DNA of 64,000 nucleotides from Elusimicrobium sp. An273 (GCF_002159705.1 NZ_NFJD01000004.1:124001-188000); one strand, 5' to 3'. Positions 1-8,100 are shown, numbered from the stretch's first letter. Program-made: numbers and translations. Notes: generated by a model not told the origin, from the sequence alone.

Positions 1-126
1 GTCGTAGGCGGCAACGGCCTAAAGGACATTGATTCCGCCATGCAGGTGCTCCCGAAAGTTTGCGTAATTCCCCCCACCATGGCGGCGGTGGAACAGGAAC
101 TCAAAGCCAAAGGCTTCATTAAATAG
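1..126 (+). CDS. thrC: Threonine synthase, C-terminal fragment
   Basis: The window opens inside a gene in frame 1 and shows only its last 41 codons, which begin VVGGNGLKDIDSAM. The GNGLKDxDxA stretch followed by a short tail is typical of the C-terminus of threonine synthase, the PLP enzyme that converts O-phosphohomoserine to threonine. The catalytic lysine lies upstream of the window and cannot be checked. The stop at 124-126 is followed directly by a terminator shared with the convergent gene. Confidence 0.6.
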   Translation, partial: VVGGNGLKDIDSAMQVLPKVCVIPPTMAAVEQELKAKGFIK

Positions 127-138
127 CTTTACGCCAAA

Positions 139-174
139 CAAAAATCCCCCGTCTTTCCGGGGGATTTTTGTTTT
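139..174. terminator. Bidirectional intrinsic terminator
   Basis: A GC stem (ATCCCCC / GGGGGAT) is flanked by A-rich sequence on one side and TTTTTGTTTT on the other. It can therefore terminate both thrC (+) and the pilin-like gene (-). Confidence 0.85.
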
Positions 175-182
175 ATATCCTG

Positions 183-464
183 CTATTTGTTCATTTGTTC
201 AAAAGCATCCAAACTGGCGCTGTTTACTTGCGTGGGCACGCAGATGTTGCCCACCAGCCGCCCGTTGCAAGGAGCTGGAGTCTGTTTGGCCCCCGGCGCG
301 GATTTCTTTTGCGGGCTCGTCTGGGCCGGTGCGGTTATCCCCGGCAAGCTAAGTGCCCGGCGGGTTTGCCCGGCATACTGCTTGAGAACCAGCGATAAAA
401 GCACCGCCATAATAATGACCGAAATCAGCAACCCCAATAAACCCATTCCTTTGTTGTTTTTCAT
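183..464 (-). CDS. Small type IV pilin-like (pseudopilin) protein
   Basis: This is a 93-residue protein. The N-terminus MKNNKG-MGLLGLLI resembles a prepilin leader with cleavage after Gly6, followed by one hydrophobic helix at about residues 7-27. A Pro/Ala/Lys-rich linker leads to a small C-terminal segment with two cysteines (CNGRLVGNIC) that could form a disulfide loop. Residue 5 of the predicted mature protein is Gly instead of the usual Glu. The ATG at 464 is preferred over a GTG at 473 because GAGGTG sits 6 nt upstream of it. A single-TM membrane protein is the alternative reading. Confidence 0.6.
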   Translation of the reverse strand: MKNNKGMGLLGLLISVIIMAVLLSLVLKQYAGQTRRALSLPGITAPAQTSPQKKSAPGAKQTPAPCNGRLVGNICVPTQVNSASLDAFEQMNK

Positions 465-483
465 ACAAATCACCTCTGTTCCT

Positions 484-492
484 ATTATACCA
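484..492 (-). promoter_or_regulatory. Extended -10 promoter of the pilin-like gene
   Basis: On the minus strand TGG-TATAAT lies about 20 nt upstream of the ATG at 464. The TGN extension matches other promoters in this window. No clear -35 box is visible. Confidence 0.5.
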
Positions 493-553
493 CACCCGCT
501 TGCCGGCCCCCCGCGCCGGCAGGCTTAAAAATCCCCTTTTGGGCGTTATAAAA

Positions 554-562
554 TGCTAAAAT
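554..562 (+). promoter_or_regulatory. Extended -10 promoter of the DUF4912/GH57 pair
   Basis: TGC-TAAAAT predicts transcription starting near 569. That is downstream of the ATG at 566 but upstream of the ATG at 617, which supports the later start for the next gene. Confidence 0.5.
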
Positions 563-616
563 AAAATGGGGGAAAAAATTCTCTTACAAACTAAAAGGGT
601 GAGGTATTACATAACT

Positions 617-1492
617 ATGACGCAAAATTTATCTTCGTCCGCCTTGGTCAAACCCTTGGCCAAAGACGTACACGCCGAAGCGGATATTCCGTCCGGATAC
701 GGAAAAACGGAAAGCTTTCTGCTGCCCAAGGATCCCGCTTGGCTGTTTCTGTTTTGGGAAATTACCCCAAACACGCTGGACTGCATTAAAAGCCAGTATA
801 GTGAAGACGTCCTGAAAAATGCCCGCACCGTCATTCGCCTGCACGACGTCACGAACGTACAATTTTTTGACGGGAACAACTCCGTTACGCACTACGATAT
901 GCCCGTCATTTTTGAAGCCCGCAGCTGGTACATCAACGCCCCGCAGGCCGGCCGCACCTATCTGGCCGATTTGGGCTACCTGACCGCGGACGGCAAATTC
1001 ATTTTGGTGTCCCGCAGCAACTCCACGCTGCTGCCGCCGGGCAAAGTGTCCGACATCGTGGACGACAAATGGATGATTGTGGAAGGGGACTTCCAAAAAC
1101 TTTTGAAACTGGCCGGAGCCGATTATATCGGTCTGGGCGCCAGCGAACTGATGCATGTGCTGGGCCAGCGCTGGAAACTGACGGAACTGACTTCTTCCGG
1201 TGCGCCGAGTTCCTGGTCTTCTTTTGCCTTGCACTTAGATAAAGTTCAGCCCGAAGAAAATGAAGACATTTGGCTGCAGGCCGACTGCGAAATCATCATC
1301 TACGGTTCCGCCTCCAAAAACGCCATTGTGTCCATCAACGGGAAGGAAATTGAATTAAAAGAAGGCAAATTTTCCATCCGCCAGCACCTGCCCGCGGGCA
1401 GCGTGGTGGATCTTCCCATCAAAGCGCGCAACGCCAAAGGCGACAAAACGCGCCAGATAAACATCAAAGCCCTGCGCGAACAAGGAAACTGA
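617..1492 (+). CDS. DUF4912 domain protein
   Basis: This is a 291-residue cytoplasmic protein matching the DUF4912 pattern (FLLPKDPAWLFLFWEI, then an Ig-like all-beta region and a conserved segment around residues 150-200). Proteins of this kind are often encoded beside glycan-active enzymes. Here the stop is one base before the ATG of a GH57 branching enzyme, so the two are surely cotranscribed. The start at 617 is chosen because GTGAGG lies upstream and the predicted promoter excludes the ATG at 566. The role is unproven; assistance in glycogen or polysaccharide metabolism is an inference from the neighbour. Confidence 0.75.
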   Translation: MTQNLSSSALVKPLAKDVHAEADIPSGYGKTESFLLPKDPAWLFLFWEITPNTLDCIKSQYSEDVLKNARTVIRLHDVTNVQFFDGNNSVTHYDMPVIFEARSWYINAPQAGRTYLADLGYLTADGKFILVSRSNSTLLPPGKVSDIVDDKWMIVEGDFQKLLKLAGADYIGLGASELMHVLGQRWKLTELTSSGAPSSWSSFALHLDKVQPEENEDIWLQADCEIIIYGSASKNAIVSINGKEIELKEGKFSIRQHLPAGSVVDLPIKARNAKGDKTRQINIKALREQGN

Positions 1493-1493
1493 T

Positions 1494-3116
1494 ATGGGTG
1501 AAGAAAAAGGTTATTTAGCACTGGTGCTGCATGCGCACCTGCCGTTTATCAAACACCCGGAATACCCGGACTTTCTGGAAGAAGACTGGTTCTACGAAGC
1601 CATGGTGGAAACGTATATCCCCCTGCTTAACGTATTTGAGAACCTGACCGAAGAAGGAACCGATTTCCGGCTGACCATGTCGCTTACGCCGCCTTTGTGC
1701 AATATGATGGAAGACCCGCTGCTGATCAGTCGCTTCCGCCATTATTTAAACCAGCGCGTAGAGCTTTCCCAAAAGGAACTCAACCGCACGCAAGGCACCG
1801 AATTTGAAGGCGTGGCGCGGATGTATTTCAACAAGTTCCGCCGCTATCAGGACTTGTTTGAAAACCGCTACCACGGGCATGTGCTGGAAGGATTTAAAAA
1901 ATTCCAGGATATGGGCAAGCTGGAAATTATCACCTGCTGCGCCACCCACGGCTACCTGCCCTTAATGGTGCACAAGGAAAGCGTCAACGCCCAAATTAAA
2001 GTGGCCGCCAACGATTACAGAAGCCGCTTCGGCCGCAGCCCCAGAGGCATCTGGCTGGCCGAATGCGCCTATAATCCCGGCGACGACAAATTCCTGCGCG
2101 ACGAAGGCATCCGCTTTTTCTTTACCGAATCGCACGGCCTTTTGCACGGTACGCCGCGGCCTAAATACGGGATTTATGCCCCCGTATACTGCCCGCAGAC
2201 GGGCGTGGCCGCCTTTGCGCGCGATATGGAGTCGGCCCAGCAAGTCTGGAGTGCCGAATCCGGCTACCCCGGCGATCCGCGCTACCGCGAATTCTACCGC
2301 GATTTGGGCTACGACTTGGATTACGATTACATTAAACCGTACCTCCATTCCGACGGCGTCCGCCGCAATATCGGCATGAAATACCATAAAATTACCGGCA
2401 AAGTGGCCCTGAACCAAAAACAGGCCTACAACCCGCATGAAGCGCGCGAAGTGGCCGCCATGCACGCCGGAAACTTTATGTTCAACCGCCAGAAACAAAT
2501 TGAATACTTAAGCACGCTCTTAGACCGCAAACCGCTGGTAGTTTCCATGTACGACGCGGAACTCTACGGGCACTGGTGGTATGAAGGAATTGATTTCTTG
2601 GAATATCTGTTCAAGAAAATCTATTACGACCAGAAAGACATCAAGCTCGTTACCCCCAGTGAATACCTGGAAATGTACCCCGAAAACCAAGTGGTGCAGC
2701 CGTCCATGTCTTCTTGGGGCGACAAAGGCTACCACGACGTATGGCTCAACAGCGGCAACGACTGGATTTACCGCCACTTGATTAAGACCTCCGAACGGAT
2801 GATGGAACTGGCCAACAAGTTCCCCCATGCCGACGGCCTCCTGCGCCGGGCGCTGAACCAACTGGCGCGGGAACTGATGCTGATGCAGTCTTCCGACTGG
2901 GCCTTCCTGATGACGACGGGAACCGCCAAGGAATACTCCACCAAGCGCACCAAAGACCACGTCAAGCGTTTCAACGAGCTCTACGAACAAATCCAGGGCA
3001 ACCGCATTGACGAAGGTTTCGTGTACGACTTGGAACAGAAAGACTCCATTTTCCAACAAATGGATTACAACGTCTATTCCAGCGCGGCCAAAGAAGCCGT
3101 CCTCAGAAAGTATTAA
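1494..3116 (+). CDS. GH57 1,4-alpha-glucan branching enzyme
   Basis: This 540-residue protein has the length of GH57 branching enzymes. The N-terminal barrel begins with the metal/substrate motif HAHLPF. The nucleophile motif WLAECAY places the catalytic Glu at residue 190, and YDAELYGHWWYEG places the acid/base Asp at residue 354. A C-terminal helical DUF1957-type region follows. The enzyme would form alpha-1,6 branches in glycogen in the cytoplasm. AAGGAAA precedes the ATG. A GH57 amylase or amylopullulanase is less likely given the length and the AECAY motif. Confidence 0.85.
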   Translation: MGEEKGYLALVLHAHLPFIKHPEYPDFLEEDWFYEAMVETYIPLLNVFENLTEEGTDFRLTMSLTPPLCNMMEDPLLISRFRHYLNQRVELSQKELNRTQGTEFEGVARMYFNKFRRYQDLFENRYHGHVLEGFKKFQDMGKLEIITCCATHGYLPLMVHKESVNAQIKVAANDYRSRFGRSPRGIWLAECAYNPGDDKFLRDEGIRFFFTESHGLLHGTPRPKYGIYAPVYCPQTGVAAFARDMESAQQVWSAESGYPGDPRYREFYRDLGYDLDYDYIKPYLHSDGVRRNIGMKYHKITGKVALNQKQAYNPHEAREVAAMHAGNFMFNRQKQIEYLSTLLDRKPLVVSMYDAELYGHWWYEGIDFLEYLFKKIYYDQKDIKLVTPSEYLEMYPENQVVQPSMSSWGDKGYHDVWLNSGNDWIYRHLIKTSERMMELANKFPHADGLLRRALNQLARELMLMQSSDWAFLMTTGTAKEYSTKRTKDHVKRFNELYEQIQGNRIDEGFVYDLEQKDSIFQQMDYNVYSSAAKEAVLRKY

Positions 3117-3130
3117 TCCGAAACGAATCA

Positions 3131-3164
3131 AAAAATCCCCGGAGATGACTCCGGGGATTTTTGT
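3131..3164 (+). terminator. Intrinsic terminator after GH57
   Basis: The stem AATCCCCGGAG / CTCCGGGGATT is followed by TTTTT, 15 nt after the GH57 stop. Confidence 0.85.
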
Positions 3165-3196
3165 ATATGCTTTCGTACTAAAAGGCCCACCCTCTC

Positions 3197-3241
3197 CTAG
3201 GCCCAAAGGCCCTGGCGCCGCCTTTTTTTTCTTTCTATAGT
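3197..3241 (+). promoter_or_regulatory. Shared promoter/operator module, copy 1
   Basis: A 25-nt block at 3197-3221 matches 56993-57017 at 21 of 25 positions. The start codon lies exactly 26 nt after the block in both places. The block contains an imperfect dyad (AGGCC-CAAA-GGCCCT) and a -35-like TGGCGC at 3213, 17 nt before the -10 TATAGT at 3236-3241. The -10 sits 6 nt before the ATG, so the mRNA may be leaderless. Confidence 0.55.
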
Positions 3242-3247
3242 ATAGGT

Positions 3248-4534
3248 ATGAAAACAACTCATTTTATTCTGCCGGCGTGTTTGTGCTGTGTGTTTTTGCT
3301 GCCCAGCACTCCCAGCTGCGCCCAAAAAGGGAAAACGGCAAAACAAATTGTTGCCGCGTCCACCCAACCCGCATTGACCGCGCCCGTGCGCGCCTCGCTT
3401 GAAAAGAGCCTTGCTCTTCCGGTTGCCAAAACCGTTGAAGCGGCCTTGCCCAGCCGCCAGCTTCCCGCTTTGACTGCGGCCCAAGAAGCGGCACAAGCAG
3501 CGTTTCTGAAGGAACAAAGCCGCCACGCCAACGAAATTGCCACCATTATGAATTTTTCCCTTAACAAAAAAATTCTTAATTATTCCTTTACCTTGGAACA
3601 GGAACGGGCCAACGCCAGGCGGTTGGTTTCCACTTTGCAAACTTACCAAACCTTAAATTTAAATGAACTGCAAGAAAATAATTTATTAGAAAAAATGAGC
3701 GGTTTTCTGGTAAACAAAAGTTTGCAAAATTATTTGTTGGATTCCATGGTCAATAAAAACTACCTGCAGTTTTTGCGGGATTTGGCCAACTATTACAGTC
3801 TGTCCGTTAAATTTATGACTTCGTATGAACTGCGGTTTATCGCCGCGCAGGACACCCGTGAAATTTTCGCTCAAACCGCGTTGGACTATATGAAAGCCCA
3901 CCCCCACAAAATGAACCTAAAGCTGCGGGAAATTATGAAATCTCCTTTCGTAACGGGCGAGTTAAAAGCTTCCCTGCGCAGTTTCATTGCCCTAAACCAG
4001 ATTCTGCCCCAGCACGAAAGTTCTTTTTTAACCGTTTTGCGCGAAGCGCATAAACAGCACAGCAACGGCTTGGCCCATGCCCGCACCGAGCAGGATATTA
4101 CCGCTACCATAGAAATTTACCGCTCCAGCGCAAAAGAGCTGGAAGAATTTACCAAGCGCTACAACCGCTCTCCCCGCTGGAATGCCCCGTTAAAAGAACG
4201 CCGGCTGTATAATAAGCTGGTACTTTTGATTATGCACAACCAAGCCAATCATTTTAAACAAGTAGTGCCCTATATCGCCCACATCAACCAGCTGTTGGTT
4301 CAGTTCCCCCATGTGCGTATGTCGGCCAATGAAACGATGGATCGCCTGCAGAGATTTATCCAAAAGAACCATCGCTTTCCGCGCTCGATTACGGAAGCAA
4401 CGGAAAAAATAAAAGTTCCGGAAGCCGAATTGGACTTATATGAAAGCGCGTTTTATTGGGAAAGCAAGGACAAGGCGTTTGCCGCCGCCGCATTTGAGTT
4501 AAGAAAAGATCTGCAAAATTCCGCAAATCAATAA
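3248..4534 (+). CDS. Secreted helical protein of unknown function
   Basis: This 428-residue protein has a Sec signal peptide (about residues 1-25, cleavage near CA-QK) and is otherwise alpha-helical. I recognise no catalytic motif. Two segments near residues 300-330 and 365-405 look like diverged repeats: a basic-aromatic turn (YNRSPRWN, NHRFPRSI) followed by an acidic LY helix (KERRLYNKL, EAELDLYESAF). The signal peptide style (LPSTPxxAQK) and the upstream promoter block are shared with the secreted protein at 57044, although the remaining sequences differ. There is no Shine-Dalgarno site. The protein is probably periplasmic or exported and lineage-specific. Confidence 0.6.
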   Translation: MKTTHFILPACLCCVFLLPSTPSCAQKGKTAKQIVAASTQPALTAPVRASLEKSLALPVAKTVEAALPSRQLPALTAAQEAAQAAFLKEQSRHANEIATIMNFSLNKKILNYSFTLEQERANARRLVSTLQTYQTLNLNELQENNLLEKMSGFLVNKSLQNYLLDSMVNKNYLQFLRDLANYYSLSVKFMTSYELRFIAAQDTREIFAQTALDYMKAHPHKMNLKLREIMKSPFVTGELKASLRSFIALNQILPQHESSFLTVLREAHKQHSNGLAHARTEQDITATIEIYRSSAKELEEFTKRYNRSPRWNAPLKERRLYNKLVLLIMHNQANHFKQVVPYIAHINQLLVQFPHVRMSANETMDRLQRFIQKNHRFPRSITEATEKIKVPEAELDLYESAFYWESKDKAFAAAAFELRKDLQNSANQ

Positions 4535-4540
4535 AATAAA

Positions 4541-4576
4541 AAACCGGGCCGCTTATAAACGGCCCGGTTTTTATAG
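4541..4576. terminator. Bidirectional terminator between two convergent genes
   Basis: The stem AAACCGGGCCG / CGGCCCGGTTT is flanked by A-rich and T-rich runs. It serves the secreted protein on + and greA on -. Confidence 0.85.
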
Positions 4577-4584
4577 CAATAAAC

Positions 4585-5058
4585 CTATTTATATTCCAAT
4601 TTGACCAATTTGTATTTTTTAGGCCCTTTGGGAAGGATAGCTTCAAAGGTTTCCCCTTCCTTTTTGCCCAACACGCCATTGGCCAAGGGGGATTTAACGG
4701 ACAGCAACCCTTTCTCCGGGTTGGACTCCATAGACCCTACCAAGGTATAGGTAAACTCAATGCCGGCCGCTTCGTCCCGAATCGTTACCGTAGCCCCGAT
4801 GCGGGCTTCGCTTTTGTCCACGGTCAAATCATCGGTAATTTGAGCGTTTCGCAAGCGGATTTCCAATTCCTGGATGCGAATCAGCGTTTCCGTTTGTTTT
4901 TCTTTGGCGGCGTGGTACTCGGCATTTTCCTTCAAATCACCTTGAGCGGCCGCTTCCCCGATTTCGTTGGAAAGCTCGGCCTTTAAATTTTTCAAATCTT
5001 TCAGCTCATTTACCAGAGCTTCATATTTTTTGCGGCTTACGTAAAATGGTTCTCCCAT
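4585..5058 (-). CDS. greA: Transcription elongation factor GreA
   Basis: The 157 residues match the usual GreA length. An N-terminal coiled-coil carries the acidic tip motif GDLKENAEYHAAKE at residues 40-53. A C-terminal FKBP-like domain (GATVTIRD, NPEKGLLSVKSPLA, FEAILPKGPKKYKL) follows. GreA inserts its coiled-coil into the RNA polymerase secondary channel and stimulates cleavage of backtracked transcripts. AAGGAG lies upstream of the ATG. Confidence 0.95.
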   Translation of the reverse strand: MGEPFYVSRKKYEALVNELKDLKNLKAELSNEIGEAAAQGDLKENAEYHAAKEKQTETLIRIQELEIRLRNAQITDDLTVDKSEARIGATVTIRDEAAGIEFTYTLVGSMESNPEKGLLSVKSPLANGVLGKKEGETFEAILPKGPKKYKLVKLEYK

Positions 5059-5141
5059 AATGGCAACTCCTTAAATACCTACTCCATAAGTGTACTATTT
5101 ATCCGCCCGCTTTTCAATGTCTACCCGTTAAAAAGATTTAT

Positions 5142-5150
5142 TGCTATAAT
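5142..5150 (+). promoter_or_regulatory. Extended -10 promoter, leaderless arrangement
   Basis: TGC-TATAAT ends 6 nt before the ATG at 5157, so the predicted transcription start falls on or next to the start codon. There is no Shine-Dalgarno sequence in between. Confidence 0.6.
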
Positions 5151-5156
5151 CTGGAT

Positions 5157-5906
5157 ATGAGAGTTTTTCTGACCCCTTTTCTTCTGCTGGCCTTCCTTAC
5201 CCTGCCGCTTGCGGCCCAAAACAACCACGTCCTGATTGCGGAACAAAACGCGCCGGCGGTAGTGGCCATAAATGTGGTCAAGAATGACGGCTCCACCTTT
5301 ACCGGAACGGGCTTTGTGCTGACGCCGGACGGGCTGATTGCCACCAGCCGGCACGTGGCGGAAAACGCCTTGTACATGAACATTACCTTTAATAACGGGG
5401 CCGTATCGGGGGAAGCTGTATCGGTGGCGGCCGCCGGAAACGTAGATTTGGCCCTGCTTAAAATAAACGCCCGCAATCTGCCTTATGTTACGCTGGGCAA
5501 TTCCGATACCGTCCTGCCCGGTCAAAACATCACCGTTATCGGCAATCCGCGCCGCCTGCAAAACACCATTTCCTCCGGCCTGATCAGCCAAGTACGCAAA
5601 AAATCAGACGGCGTGATTTGGCATCAAATCAGCGCCCCCATTTCCCCCAGCTCCAGCGGAAGCCCCGTGTTTAACGCCCAAGGAGAAGTGATTTCCGTTG
5701 CGTTTGCCAGTTATAAAGGGGAAGGCAACCAAAACCTCAATTTCGCTGTCCCCTCCAATTATTTGACCGAACTGGCCACAGCGGCCGGCTATGTGCTGCC
5801 CGGCGCCAAAGCAGGGGCGGCTCCCTCGGAAGAAGCAACTAACCCGTTTATCGCCCATTTGCAAAAATCCTGGCAAATTTTAAAACGTTTATTCCAAAAA
5901 ATATAA
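5157..5906 (+). CDS. Secreted trypsin-like (S1C/DegP-type) serine protease without PDZ domain
   Basis: This 249-residue protein has a signal peptide (cleavage near LAA-QN, about residue 21) and a trypsin fold. The catalytic triad is His66 (ATSRHVAEN), Asp97 (GNVDLALLKI) and Ser167 in SSSGSPV, where Ser replaces Asn of the common GNSGGP motif. It ends soon after the protease domain, so the PDZ domain of DegP/DegQ is missing. It probably acts in periplasmic protein quality control. It has its own promoter and is likely monocistronic. Loss of the PDZ domain could mean a narrower substrate range or action as a subunit. Confidence 0.8.
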   Translation: MRVFLTPFLLLAFLTLPLAAQNNHVLIAEQNAPAVVAINVVKNDGSTFTGTGFVLTPDGLIATSRHVAENALYMNITFNNGAVSGEAVSVAAAGNVDLALLKINARNLPYVTLGNSDTVLPGQNITVIGNPRRLQNTISSGLISQVRKKSDGVIWHQISAPISPSSSGSPVFNAQGEVISVAFASYKGEGNQNLNFAVPSNYLTELATAAGYVLPGAKAGAAPSEEATNPFIAHLQKSWQILKRLFQKI

Positions 5907-5973
5907 TTTTGCTCAAAAAGGGTCTTTTTGCGTTAAATCCACTTGAAAATTTCCCGCTAAATGGGTAGACTAT

Positions 5974-6017
5974 TGCTATAAGCCGGCTACAGGCGCGACC
6001 TTCGCGGCCCATGCCGG
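5974..6017 (+). promoter_or_regulatory. Promoter and structured 5' leader of the 6049 gene
   Basis: A TGC-TATAAG -10 box (5974-5982) is followed by a nested hairpin. The outer stem is CCGGC (5983-5987) with GCCGG (6013-6017), and the inner stem is CGCGA (5994-5998) with TCGCG (6002-6006). The leader ends 31 nt before the ATG and does not overlap the AGGGAG Shine-Dalgarno site. I could not match it to a known riboswitch. Confidence 0.4.
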
Positions 6018-6048
6018 AAAGTTTTTATTATTTCAATAGGGAGTTTGT

Positions 6049-7977
6049 ATGAAAAAAACGATTTGGAAAATACTTTTATTTATCGTCTGCCTGGCTGCGA
6101 TTGTATTTTTGTTGCTTCCCTTCTTGGAAACCACTCCCGCGCCGCAAAACACCGCGGCTGCCCCTAAAGCTACCCCGCAGATTTTTACTTCTAACCCGCT
6201 GACGGAACTCGTCAACCGGATTGCCCGCTTTTTCGGAAAACGCCAGCAACAGGCGCCGCAAAACGCCCCGGCGCTTACCGCCCAGCAAGCCAACGAACAA
6301 TTTGGCACGCCTCAAGGGGAAGAAGTCTATGCCGATGCCCGCGCCGCTCAAAATTATATTTCCACCGAGCAAACCCCTTCTTCTACTCCGCAGCGCAAAA
6401 ACAGCTTTGAAAACGCCGCCTTTCAAGATGAAGAAGGCGAATGGGTGTTAATCCGCCAAAAAACTCCCGAGTTGGGCACTCCGGGTATGCACGAAATCAA
6501 TACGAAAGACAACGCCTACGACTCTTATGTCCGGCAGGAACGCGCCGCCCGCTTTACGCCGGTGGCCCAAGTCAAAAAGAAAAAAGAAGTGCCGGATTCC
6601 AAATTTGCCCGTTTCTTTAACCCGATTAAACGTTTCTTCGGCTTTGGAAACGCCAAAGAAAATCTGCCCGATACGGCCCGCTGGCAAGAACAGGATGCCG
6701 CCATGCTGGCCTCTTCGCAGGGCATAGGCCGCTCCCGCAATACCACGGGCAGCCGTTTCGCCCGCGGCGGGAACGTAAATATGGCGGGAATCAACGGCGA
6801 TTTGCCGACAGAGACTTCAGCAAGCGACAGCCAAACGCCGCTGTTGTCGTATCTGGATCCCGAACAGACGGTGGATGACGTTTCTTCTTTCTTGGCCGAT
6901 TCCAGATATCCCAACCCGAGAACGAATGAAGAACAACAGGAAAAAGAAAAATACCGCGAGCAACGCCGGGAACAAGCGATGAATTATTTTAACGAACGGG
7001 TAGAGGAACGCCTCAACCGGTTGGCGGCCGGGCAAGAACCGCAGGATGAGCTCAAAAAGATGTTACAGCTGGCCTGCTCCAACTCGGCCATGCGCCCCGT
7101 GAAAATGAGCGTCTGCGGCTATCCAGCCCCGGCACCCGCTACCCAGGATGAAATTCAGGCCGCCAAAGAGGAAAACCAAGCCTTATTTTCCGAAAAAATT
7201 AAAACGCAAATGCCGCCTACGGCGGTGATGCCCATTATCGGAAAAGCCACGGAAATACCGCCGGCACTGGTTTCGGACAAATCGTCGGAAAGTTATCTCC
7301 GCACGATGGAAATTTATAACTTTATGTTCAACAACAGCGACTGCGCCAGCCGCCCCTGCTATTGGGTAGCCAACGGCATACAAACCAACACCGAACTGCA
7401 GGACGCCACTGCCGGCGCCGCAAACGCCACGCTGAAAGGCGACCCGCTGGGTAAATACAGCACTATTCAGCAACAGTTTATCGAATACAAACAATCCCAG
7501 AGCCAAGGTCAGCCGCAAGATCCGCAAACGCTTCAAAAACAGACCGAAGACTTTGCGCCCGCTTATATTTTGTATACGGTAGACGAACTGAAACAATTGC
7601 AGGCCCGCAACAAACAGGCGATGATTAATCAAGACCACAGCGCCGGCATTGCGCTGTATGCCTTATCCGCCCCCATTGCCAAGCAATTAACACAGGACTT
7701 GCAAAGTCCTACCTTCTTTTACGGCAGAAATGATGCGTTCATTGATGCAGACAACTACCCCACCTTTCAGGAACGCGCTACGGTCTTGACCAACGATTTG
7801 GCCGATCAAATCCAGTTCTTCAAGCAAGTTGCGCAGGAGCTGCGCCGCAACGCGGCCCGCGAAGTGGTGGAAGAAAGCACCAAAGCCCGCGCCAAAGAAA
7901 TCTTTAAACGGGCGCAAGAAGAACGCAAAGCTTTTGACCAAAGCAATAATTTGGGCAACGCCGAAAGAGGCCAGTAA
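6049..7977 (+). CDS. Large membrane-anchored extracytoplasmic protein of unknown function
   Basis: This 642-residue protein starts with one hydrophobic helix (about residues 6-26, preceded by KK), used as a signal anchor or uncleaved signal. The remainder is polar, rich in Gln, Ala and Pro in its first half, with helical segments. Short repeats RFFGK and RFFGFGN occur near residues 64 and 197. Four cysteines in the second half (LACS, SVCGY, DCASRPC) hint at disulfides outside the cytoplasm. I recognise no family. AGGGAG precedes the ATG, and it is followed by its own terminator. Confidence 0.55.
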   Translation: MKKTIWKILLFIVCLAAIVFLLLPFLETTPAPQNTAAAPKATPQIFTSNPLTELVNRIARFFGKRQQQAPQNAPALTAQQANEQFGTPQGEEVYADARAAQNYISTEQTPSSTPQRKNSFENAAFQDEEGEWVLIRQKTPELGTPGMHEINTKDNAYDSYVRQERAARFTPVAQVKKKKEVPDSKFARFFNPIKRFFGFGNAKENLPDTARWQEQDAAMLASSQGIGRSRNTTGSRFARGGNVNMAGINGDLPTETSASDSQTPLLSYLDPEQTVDDVSSFLADSRYPNPRTNEEQQEKEKYREQRREQAMNYFNERVEERLNRLAAGQEPQDELKKMLQLACSNSAMRPVKMSVCGYPAPAPATQDEIQAAKEENQALFSEKIKTQMPPTAVMPIIGKATEIPPALVSDKSSESYLRTMEIYNFMFNNSDCASRPCYWVANGIQTNTELQDATAGAANATLKGDPLGKYSTIQQQFIEYKQSQSQGQPQDPQTLQKQTEDFAPAYILYTVDELKQLQARNKQAMINQDHSAGIALYALSAPIAKQLTQDLQSPTFFYGRNDAFIDADNYPTFQERATVLTNDLADQIQFFKQVAQELRRNAAREVVEESTKARAKEIFKRAQEERKAFDQSNNLGNAERGQ

Positions 7978-7990
7978 CGCGCTATTTTTC

Positions 7991-8028
7991 AAAAAACGCC
8001 TTCGCTTTCTGGCGAAGGCGTTTTTGTT
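7991..8028 (+). terminator. Intrinsic terminator
   Basis: The stem AACGCCTTCGC / GCGAAGGCGTT is followed by TTTTTG just after the 642-residue protein. Confidence 0.85.
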
Positions 8029-8100
8029 TGGCCTTTTTCAAAAGGCTTTATCCTTCCGCGCCAACAGGGATTTAGTGTTTCTTTTCGGGCCAAAAACGGG

